A DNA stretch of 64,000 bases, taken from the NCBI GenBank assembly GCA_013397115.1, contig VWZW01002576.1, forward strand, positions 884,195 through 948,194, written 5' to 3'. Below, in pieces: positions 54,001 to 64,000 of this stretch. The stretch comes from Edolisoma coerulescens. Its lineage: Eukaryota; Chordata; Aves; Passeriformes; Campephagidae. The position numbers and the translations under genes are program-made. The notes under the pieces are model-generated. The model did no database searches and was not told the origin of the DNA. It saw only the letters and a program-made list of their open reading frames with translations. Within the stretch, counting starts at the first letter, position 1. Every line of letters starts with the position of its first letter.

Positions 54001-57000
54001 TGAGCTTTCAGAATTCAGGCTTGGTACCTGGCCCAGCACCTGAGAGAATAAAACTCCATGTGTCATTAACCTTCCTATCCTGCTCCCATAAAAAAAAAAG
54101 ATCATCTAGCTGATCAATTTAAATTGTGGTGACTGGCAAAAGATATAGGATTAAAAATGAAGCCATTGGCAAGTTTAATGATAGAAACTCCATGTAAATC
54201 ATGCAGGGGTTTAGCAGAATTATGACACATGTTGTCAGAGGAGATTTTTGCAATCATTCTTTTAATAGAGGACTGAAATATTCTTTTTTAGTTAGTTGCT
54301 GTATCCCCTTTATTAAAAGAAGCAATAGTTGCAATCTCTAATTCTTTTAAAAGTGTTCGAATGCAGAATGAGAAATATTGATTTAGAAGGTGGCAATTTT
54401 AACAACATCAGTTATTTTGGTCTGCGAAAAGTATATAGTCTGCCTGAAACAACTACACAGAGCTGGACTGGACCTGTTTGAGCAAGCTGCTTTAAAATAT
54501 GATTTCAGACGTCACACAGAGCTGGGGAGATAGCAGTTCTAGAGTTTTAATGTCTTTTACCTGCATTAGTTTTTCCAAATCAAATGAAGATAAATTTAAA
54601 CTGGAAATGTAACTCAGCAGTACTCATTGTGTCTTATTGCATCCTTTATGAGGAAAGCAGTTAGCCAAAGAAAGAGTTTTAATAAAGTTAAATAACCAGA
54701 TTGCACTGCTTTCTCAGTGTCGATGAAAATATTGCCTCATACAGCATTCTTTGGTCATTCTGTTCTTTCTGTTTTGAACTCATAAAAAATGAGGGATATA
54801 TAGATTTATTAGATGATTAGTGTGACTCTAGGATAAAGCCATCTGTTTTTATGCAATTAGCACAATATTAGGTTCAATAATTTGTACACCAAACCCAGAT
54901 TTTCTAGAAGGACTTCTAAACTTGATTGGAAGTCATCACAACAGGGAAAACCCATAATATTGCAGCGCAGCAGTTATTCTGATGAATAACTATTTCAACA
55001 TCAGCTTTACGTGCCTAACCCTAACATCCACAGCTTCTTGGCTTGACTCTTTACTGGAGTAAAAAGCTCATGGTTATCTGTCATTTTTCCTCAGTAAGTG
55101 TTAGTGACCAGTCCCAAGTCTTTCAAAGCTGTCAGCACTGTTTTATTTCACAAAAAGTATAAAGCTTTGTAGTGCATACAAGGCATTTTTTTTCACTAGT
55201 CATTTGTGTGAAACACACTCCATGATTTAAATGTCCATTTTAAAATCTGAGCAGGTGCAGCTGGATGTAATCTTCCATTGTCACCTTCAGCATCACTATA
55301 TATGAAGATAAAATTGCTGGATTAAGTCTACTCATTATTCACGAGTTTGTGCATTTAAAGAGAGTATTAGATTATAGTTTTTGCCAACCATTTTTTGCTT
55401 GTAATTTTTTAAGTTTTAAAATTGTGTTAAACTAGTTATCCCCTTTTAAATTTTACCCATACTCAAAATACTTGGTTTGCAGAGAATACAGCTTCCCAAA
55501 CTGTAAATAGTCTGCATTTCTTTCATGTGTTAAAATTAATACACTTTCATGACTAGGTTCACCATAATTCACAGTCCAAAATAAGTGCTGTTAGGTACAA
55601 TAAATCTGCCATAAAATGTTATAGTCCATAAGACTTTAGAAATGTGTTTTCACACATATCTTGTATGGATGTTCTGGAAAATCATTTCTCCTAACAGTTA
55701 TAAAAAGATAACTGGGGATTAACTCCATCTCTTCCTGTTCTCTTTTTGGAGTTTAGTTCTATTCTCAGATGTTTCTGGGTCTTTAGACAATGTTACGGAA
55801 GTAGAAATGCATTTTACATTTCAGTGGTTGTACTAGGATTAGATCTAATTCCTACTGCTGTTTCCATTTACTGCGCGTAATGAACTTCCATGCAATTACA
55901 TATGAGAAAAACTATAGTACTATATCCAAGAAGAATCAGGGCATCTGGTCTGGAATCAGCCACAGATGGGTATGTACGAACCTTGAGTGTGTTTTGTGCA
56001 ATGCTAGAGAAGAAAAGTGTGGTATCCAGACTTGTATTTTCAGCCTTGTTGTGACAGATAACAGCTCAACTACCAGAGAGGCAAGTCTCTTTTGAGAAAC
56101 ATCCTTTATGCTACATGGAACATGAAAATCAACAAACTTTCTATCAGTGTTTGACAATATACAGAAAATAACATTGTGTTGCTTGGGGAGTTTCTGAAAA
56201 CAAGGGCTAAATGTGTCCTCGGAGTAAATTTGTTGTATGCTACATCTCTGCCTCGTAGATCTAAATGTCTGCATGGAATTGGTGGCTGTGGCTGTGCCCA
56301 GGGGAACGTCACAGCGAGAGCAGCTTCTCTCTCGTGAAGTGCTGGCAGAAGAGGGCTGTTACAGAATTTGCTAATAGTTCTCACAGAGCAGAATCAAACA
56401 CCTCTCACAGCTCAAACTTTGTGCCTGCGTGCAGCAGTTTCCTCTCATTCCTCATGTTCAATTAGAGATGCCAATTCATGTGTATAGCTCCTGGAATTTC
56501 CATGCTTTCTGTTTCTAAGTCCACAGGTCCCCCTTCATCACTCTATCCATCATCTTTATGATGGTAACTGCACCCTATAGCCCAGCATATTTGTATGGAA
56601 CTGACAAACAAGACTTACATTGCAGAAGAATAGGCCCTGAAGAGAACACAGTATGGAATTATGACTTTTTATTGCAGACCAATCCAATTTTAATCTATTT
56701 TGGATGCCAAATTACAATCAGCTGAGATAACAATGTATACAAATTTGTATTTCACAACTTCCACATCATATTTAATTTTCAAATTACAGATAATCAAAAT
56801 TGTGATTTCTTTTTCAAATATATTTGCTAATCACAATGTTGCACTGAATAATGTCTGTAGAGTCTTGTTTGTTTTGCTGTGGGTTGGTTTTTTGTTTGCT
56901 TTGTCTGTTTGTTTGTTTTCTCTTAAAATATTCTAGTTATTTTAGCAATGTCAGTCAGCCACATTGCCTAGACAATAATTGTTTGGAATGGAAGAAAACA

Positions 57001-57475
57001 CTTAGATATGGAACTTCTGGTATAAATTAGAAAAGAACATTCTTTAATATATATTTCCCTATTTCATTTTCTTGTATTGTAGGACATACTTGTGCTATAT
57101 GAGTTTACAAATATATCCAAATCAAATAAAGAAAATAAACCAAACAGAAACACAGCAAAGCATATTCAAAGAAATTATTTGGAAAAATGTATTAAAGAGT
57201 CAAAGGCTCAATAGTGTGTCCTAACTGAATTCTGGTGTCATCAAAGCAAGAACCTAAAGTTCTTTGGATATAAATGTAGGACCAGTTATGTAAGCTGCAG
57301 CAGTCAGTTTTCAGCTCAGTGAATGGAGAAAAATTCAGCTTTAGAGGAAAATGATCATTTTACCAGAAAATATTAACAGAAAACTTAACCTAATTTTTCT
57401 AAGCCTTAAGTATTTTTAACACAAACATTGAGTTATTCCTTGCAAGCATTTAATTCCTCCACTTTTTTTTTTTTT
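51081..57475. other. AT-rich non-coding stretch, no gene seen
   Basis: No gene or repeat family is recognised. The overlapping frames at 55880-56465 occur on both strands and show no domain. Confidence 0.55.
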
Positions 57476-57593
57476 ATTGTGGCTCATATTTATTTCATTT
57501 CTCTTATATGGAATACAGCTGTTGGAGGAAATACGAGGCAAAACAATTCTGCAGTCGGATGCAACAAATGAGGTCACAATGTTAATGAAGAAA

Positions 57594-60500
57594 GTTAGTG
57601 CAAGAGTTTTTAATTTTAGCAAGAAAGTAACGTATGTCCCTTTTTCTTCCAAGGTAGCAAATCAAAGCAATGGACATGTCCAGTGCAATGCCTTTGGTCT
57701 AAACAATCCTTACACAGTTGTCATCCACAATAATTGCAGCAAGGCAATACTGAAGCAATAGTCGCTATCAAGAGTCAGATAACAGCAGAAAAACCCTGGG
57801 CTCCTAAATATGACAGCATATTGCAGTAAATATTTAAGAACTGCTTGCAATTTTTAAGGAGAGTTTTATTTTAAAAGAGTTTTTCACATGAGTGAAAAAA
57901 ACCAAATTTAATTTTGGCACATTTGAAAGAGTTTGGTGTTTTGTAAAGATGAGATGCAGACGCGAATGCAGGATACGTTCTGTTCACATACATTTAAATG
58001 AATTTAAATCTCCACTTCCCTGCATCCTGTGTAGGTGCTTATTCCATTTCATAGTGAGTGTACCAGTATGATTACATTTGGTGGTGTTTAACACCTGTTT
58101 TGCATAAAATAAAAGGTTTTCCAGATGGAAGCGATAGAAAATCAATCTAAAAGGCAAAATTATTCATTATTGGAATTAATTTATGGTGCTGTTTGATGTC
58201 ACCAGCTAAAATGGTGGCTAACAGCTGCTGGAAGGAGGGATTCTACTCCTCACTCCTCACCCCTGACAGTGCAATTGTGCTCCTTCCAGTGCTATGAGAA
58301 TATGAAGCTTCAGAGCCTGCTGTCAAGATAGTAAACCAGGAGAAAATATTTCATATGTTTGGTTTTTTGTTTTTTTTTTTTCCAAATATCTTGCTGCAGA
58401 TTTTTGGATGACACACATTTTTGCAGTGGCAGCTGTTTGTGAAATTGGAGAGCCAAGTGTCCTTGGTCTGGATCAGGAGTTGTCCATCTGACTGTATCCA
58501 AGGGAATAAGGTGTTTTTGGAACAGTTAGACAAAACCATAAGAGCAGTCAAAATTCTTGCCTTTTGTAAACACAAATGGAGACTGTAAAGCTCTTATTCC
58601 ACACTATGAAAGTTCCTGGCTTCCCCCAGCTGTGAGGCACAGAACTCACACAGATAAGTCTTGGCCATGCAAGACATGAGGTTTCAACCAACCTTTTCAA
58701 AAGACCTCTCAAAATTCTTTGTCAGAATAAAGGTCTTGTATCTAAAGAAATTTGCTATATAATCAATATTTCTGATTAATTGCCATGCTTGGCGCTTGGG
58801 TAACTTCAGGATATTTAGCCCTAATCAAAGCAAAGAATTACTTAGTAGAAAAAGGAAATTTGGTTTAATTTGATCCAGGGCAATTTTATAGGAATGAATC
58901 AGTGTTTCTATCTAAAAGTGAAGAGGTACCCTCAAAGTACCACAATACTGTGATTATATCAACAAAAAAGTTTATTGGTATTTTCAAAGGTATTAACAGT
59001 AATTCACATGGATGAAAGACTCTGGCAAAATCCTCCACAAAAATCTATCATGGAACCTTAACTTCTTACCCTTCAAAGGCGGTTTTTACTGTCCTGTATT
59101 GTGAATATATCACTGTGACATTAATAGGTGGTAAATTATGTAGGTGTGAAATTGGGCCCATATTTTTAAAATAAGAGTTAGCTGATGTTTAAGACCAAAG
59201 AAACTACTGGAATACATAAAGTGAAGCAATAAAAAAATGGGTTGGTTTTGTTGGGGGGTTTTTTGTGTGTGTATGATTTTTGGTTTTTTTAATATGGCAC
59301 GATGATGGAAAATTGCCCAATATTTAAAATTTGATTAATATATTAATTAAATTAAAATTAATATATTTTAGAAGACCTATGATATATTGACTAGAAAATG
59401 TGATAAAATTTTAGATAAGTGAAATTAGAAGAAATTTTGTCTACTGTTAGAAGAATCACTGACAAACATAACTGAAATGTTAACTAAAAATAACAGTCAA
59501 TTGGATTTAGATACAAGCATGAAAACACTCAACAGCAAGAATAATTTCATCTATTCGTACAAGTTTTTGTATTAGAAAAACAGCTTAGGGACACTGAGGG
59601 GAAAAAAACACAAACAGAAAACAGATAAGCAAATGATTGCATTTACTTCAGTAAAAACCTCTCCTTGATATATGGTGATGCTATCACCTAAAATAAACAT
59701 AGGAGAATATCAAAATGTTTAAAAAAATGGCATAGAAAATAACAGTTTTATAATTCTATCATGCATTCTCAGCGTGTAGACATGATGTTGTAGTAGTTCC
59801 CATTTTCTCAGCTTCAAAAATAAAGATGGTTTTGGGATAGATTATTAGAAATCTGGGAACACTTCTTTGCAAGCAGAGGGTGAAAGATTTCTTCACAGGG
59901 ATGATTAAGATGAGAACCGGCATAAAAGTGTGAATGACTGCAAAAATATGTTTTTTCTCTAGATTGTGTTATCAATTCAACATGTTTTTTATAAAAAAAA
60001 CCAAACAGTTCAATGTTTGCTACTTTAAAAGTAATGCTGATTTTTTTTGCATGATTTGTTATGTTTTCTAACAACTTTTTTGCTCAAAAATGTTTCCTAA
60101 AGATGTCTTTTTTCCTTCTCTGCCTTTTTCCAACATAAGGTTATCTATTTACTGCTGATTTTATTTTTTGAGTCTTTACCACAAAAACTAAGCTGATTTT
60201 ATTTATTTTCCTTAGGTTTTATTTTTTAATTTACCTTGTGTATTTACTCTTAGCAATTTTCAGTACCACTTCTATTTCTTGCTTTTGATCTTTCAAATCT
60301 TTAAACAGTGCTTTGTGAAAATATTTTGCCATCTCCTGCTTGCTTGCAATTTTTACTTGCTTCTTTTTAATATTTGTCAGTTAGAGCTTTAAAGTGACGT
60401 AGAATACCTCCTACAGTGATAAACTTCATTTTAATATTAAAAGAAGGAAATATTATTTTGAAAGTCATTCTAGTTTTCACATGCAGTGAATTTCTCATGT

Positions 60501-61123
60501 TTGTGCCGAGTTACAATGCAGTAGGATGGAATTTTAAGGTGTGATCGTCATCACTGGTGGTCACACATTTTTAACTCATCCCAAAGTAGTTATAATAAAT
60601 GTCTGTGTTCTTCTCTCTTTTGCTTTTTTCCTAATTCAAGCAAAAATTTTGGGATATGGCATTTCAAGCATGGAGACAACTTAAAAAATGTGAAAAACTA
60701 ATTCTGTTACTCACTTTTTAAGGGCTTGCCCACCACACCAGACACATGTAAGTACTAAGAACACAACAATGAGGAAAATTCTTGATCTGAAAACTTTATT
60801 TTAATTTAGTTTTAATTTTTGTCTCTTGCATATGAGTGATCCTAGAGAACAGTTATGCACAATTAGGTGTGATAAACACAAGCATCAATTAATATCAGGG
60901 GATTTGAATTTTGGAGTTTGTTTGGTTTTGTATGGGAGATTTTGCATGTAATAAACACTAAATTTAGTGACCTTTGAAAGACAGGAAATTAAATTTGTTT
61001 TTCAATAAATTTGTAGTATCATTGTCAGTAATTCCTTGTATTTTTCTCCAGCGTGGCGAACAAGCATTGGGAATGGGGTTGTACATATGTGGGGTGGTTT
61101 TCTGTTTGGTATTTTGTTTATTT
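57594..61123. other. AT-rich non-coding stretch, no gene seen
   Basis: Sequence is AT-rich with T and A homopolymers. An AT-only inverted repeat sits at 59337-59367. No credible coding frame. Confidence 0.55.
59337..59367. repeat. AT-only inverted repeat, 12-bp arms
   Basis: aatatattaatt (59337-59348) and its exact reverse complement (59356-59367) flank a 7-nt spacer. Such structures are common in AT-rich DNA. Confidence 0.8.
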
Positions 61124-61172
61124 GGGGGTTTTTGTTTGGGTTTTGGGGTGTTTCTTCTGTGGGTTTTTGGGG
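61124..61172 (+). other. G-run cluster, potential G-quadruplex
   Basis: Five G runs of at least three occur on the plus strand: 61124-61128, 61138-61140, 61145-61148, 61161-61163 and 61169-61172. The spacers are 9, 4, 12 and 5 nt, mostly T. Two further GGGG runs lie 20-60 bases upstream. The loop lengths allow a three-tetrad quadruplex but partly exceed the strict 7-nt rule. Confidence 0.55.
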
Positions 61173-64000
61173 CATCTTTTGCTAATATATATTTGCCAGT
61201 ATAATAAGTGCAGTCTGACCTCAGTAGAAATTTAAGAGGAAGAAAAGTTGGGTATTGGAACAGATAGGAGAAATACTTTGGATAAGAGCCAGGGGATGGG
61301 GTGACCCAGACCCTGTGCAAATGACATTTACAAAGTTAATTTTACCATTTTGGAATCAGCAAGCCTTGCTCTTTTACACTAATGTAGGAGCTGAAGACCT
61401 TATTCTTTTCAAAAGACCGAGTCCTTGAGCCTTGTTCAGCATTAGCTATATTGGGACATGATATAATAAGTAAAGGAGAATTCCAACTATTCACTTTACT
61501 GAGATATTGAAAGTAAACTGTACTCCGAAATATGAATCCAGTTCACCACCACAACACCCAATTTGTTGAGAACAAGAGATTTTACATATTCTCATCAGGA
61601 AAAAGTTAGTGAAGGTACAGTGAAAAGATTTTGCTACCAAAACTCAGCATCCCTGTGAAAAACTGCCTCCTATAGGGTCCTCCTGGGTGAACCATGGCAG
61701 CAGTGCACAATAAAATCCTGTTCCTTTCTCTCTGTGTAGATCTGACTCCTCTTCAATTTAGAAAGAACTCACTGAACTTGTCCTTGAATGATGTCTACAG
61801 TAGCTGCAAACATGTTGCTCTTTTCCAACACCAATTCTGCCCCCTGCAAGTGATACAAAATTCCCTGAAAGTGTTTGAAAGATTCCTCTTTGAGAACTGA
61901 ACAAAAGATTGACTTATTCGTGTTTTGTGCTGCAGCAGGAAAAAAATAAGAACACTGAACACTAAGTTGCAAAGAGGTTATGGATACATAGTCAAATCCA
62001 TTACAGACAGGTTTTTTTCCAAAGGATGTGCTCTGACATTACTAATATGCATGGTCCTAAAAAATCAGGAAACACACAGGGCAAAGCTCAGCAATAGTGT
62101 CCTTTAGTCACACAGAGGATGGCTCTCAGTATTTTATTCACATCAGACTAATGTTTGCTGTCTTAGGGAACAATCCAATTGAAGACAAGCAAAATAGCTG
62201 CAATGACTTCCAATAAAAGCAGGAAAAAATGAGAGCAATAGGGAACATAAGGAATAAATGCTGGTTTCTTCACCCAACTTCATGTTTCTTTATCAACATG
62301 GATACAACATCTTTAAAGGCGTGAATTCATTGAGTCAAGTATCTCCTTTGTAAGTAAATTAAATTTAAAGAAAATTTTTCTCTAGATTCAGTGCATCCTG
62401 TCTTATGCCTTGGACAATTTAGTGCAAGTTATTCATGGGCTGAAGAGCTGTGTTTAGTGGTTGGAGAATTCTCTTCAATTTATAATGAATAGCCTAGAAA
62501 ATGTATAGGTGGACTAGTGAGCCATATTATCAAGTCCATGTAACCAAATAAAGTATTTAGACCAGTTAATTAAAAGAAGTCATTAAAGGTGTATTCTTGC
62601 AACAAACAATTACAGAGTAGAAAATAGCCTTGAAATGTAATTAAGTTCAACTATTTCTCTCTGTTTACCAAAATTAATTAATGCCTCCTTGCCAGCATAA
62701 CCTAACTTGAAGATTTGTAATTGGATGCTGTACTGTAAGACACAATTATTGTGTCTTAAATTTGTATTAAATTTCTAATCACAAGAGAATTTAAATTTTC
62801 TGTTGAATTCATTATATTATAAGAATAAAAGGCATTCCTTTTCTTTAGCTATGCTGTAGTAATTTTTCTTTCACTGGTGGATGCTGTAGTCCAAGTGATT
62901 TTGTTACTTGTGAGAAGTGAAATCTGAAACTTATTTCTTCAAAGCTAATGCTGAACATTGGAGGCATTTTAATTTTGTGAATATTGACTTCATGTGATGA
63001 CTCACGCAAGCGGCGCTTTTCTGCAGTGTTCGTAATTTGCTGTGGCATAACTTTGGTATGATTCTTAATAAAATTCTTAAAAACTTTTGGATGAGATTTG
63101 GAGGTTATTGCCACTGAGCCCTTGAGATTCTTGTACTGTGTACAATGTTAGGGTTATTAGGTGGGGAGGATATTGATTTTTGCATAAAATGTTACTGCTT
63201 TAGTCCAAAAAAGCAGTAATGCTTCTCTCCCCTCACCAAACTCAACAGAAATGACCATTTTAGACCAACTAAAATGAAAGAAATAAAACCAGAATCACTT
63301 ATTTAATACATAGTTGCAGAGGGTCACTAAGAAATTTCTTCAGATTAGGTTTGAAAGGAGAAAACTATTAAAAAAAAAGAAATGGAAAATGCCATAAAAT
63401 TAAGTGTGGGGTGTGGTATTAGAAGCATCTTTTAGCTCGTGAATAGGCAAACCATCATTATTCCTTTTCTTTTTGGGGATGGAACTACAGGAACATCTCT
63501 AATATTTACAGTTTGTTTTATAACCTTGTTAGGCACATTTAATGAGGAAACTTTTTAGTATTTTTCAGAAATCAAGAAAATTTTATTAATTTGAAAAGTT
63601 TACCTGATCTGAAAATAGACTTTTTGAACTTAATTTATAAAACAAGATATAAACTGCAGAGTCATTCAGGAAGCCCTTCTTTTCCTTTGTACTTTTTAGA
63701 TCATTGTCTTCTGTTCTTTCTGCTTTTGCACTAAGCTACTTACACTTTTCTAAATACCTAATTAACTTCATAATTAAGATAAATACTTTATACTCAAATG
63801 GCTGCTTTAAACTCATAACCAGTTGTAATGCAGCCACTGTCCTACACACTGGAATATAAAATATTTTATTGTTTGCATAGCACCAATATTAAGATATTAT
63901 TACAAGTTATCTGAATTTACATACAAAATGTTTCTAAGTGTACCACTGGAGAGGTTTATGCTTTGAATAGCTAAGTATTTGCATTTTTTTCACCATTAAG
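61173..64000. other. AT-rich non-coding stretch to the window end
   Basis: No gene or known repeat is recognised. The one clear structure is the palindrome at 62736-62758. Confidence 0.55.
62736..62758. repeat. Near-perfect palindrome, 11-bp arms
   Basis: taagacacaat (62736-62746) and attgtgtctta (62748-62758) are exact reverse complements around one central base. Confidence 0.88.

Noticed and set aside
59337..59367. 12-bp AT-only inverted repeat as a functional hairpin
   Set aside because: Composition alone makes such repeats likely in AT-rich DNA. It is annotated only as a repeat.
1..64000. CRISPR array, operons or other prokaryotic system
   Set aside because: No spaced direct repeats, no dense coding and no ribosome-binding-site-led genes. 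The repeat content is avian.

Overview
This looks like an AT-rich, gene-poor stretch of a bird genome. Three interspersed repeats support that: two 5'-truncated CR1 retrotransposon tails (20440-21010, + strand; 33670-33922, - strand), and one solo LTR (24940-25506, - strand) whose two ends match the ERVL-type LTRs common in neoavian and passerine genomes. Low CpG, homopolymer T tracts, short assembly gaps and no operon-like coding fit vertebrate nuclear DNA. I cannot name the species or locus.

I find no protein-coding gene I can defend. The open frames are short, usually start at GTG or another non-AUG codon, have no recognisable domains, overlap on both strands, and in several places are translations of repeats (CR1 antisense, the TGGA microsatellite, poly-T). 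The window is best read as intergenic desert or the inside of a very large intron. Single small exons or lncRNA exons cannot be excluded. Two spots deserve a check: a 75-nt acceptor/donor-bounded open segment at 57519-57593, and an 88-codon minus-strand frame without any AUG in a GC-richer patch at 49286-49549.

Layout: 1-20.4 kb is AT-rich non-coding DNA with several inverted repeats and a poly-T tract with an N. 20.4-21.0 kb is CR1. 24.9-25.5 kb is the solo LTR followed by a 19-nt tandem duplication. 28.5-28.9 kb is a GC-rich patch ending in a TGGA microsatellite. 33.7-33.9 kb is the second CR1. 39.8 kb holds a 23-N gap at a T homopolymer. 49.3-51.1 kb is a GC-richer interval. 51-64 kb is again AT-rich, with a G-run cluster at 61.1 kb and a near-perfect palindrome at 62.7 kb.

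The most unusual structure is a set of inverted repeats not explained by the recognised transposons. Two have arms of about 15-17 bp set 120-129 nt apart (2827-2988 and 17410-17559). There are also compact palindromes at 7703, 9338 and 62736. They could be remnants of old hairpin-forming elements or chance, and comparative alignment would tell. I did not find a new biological system here.
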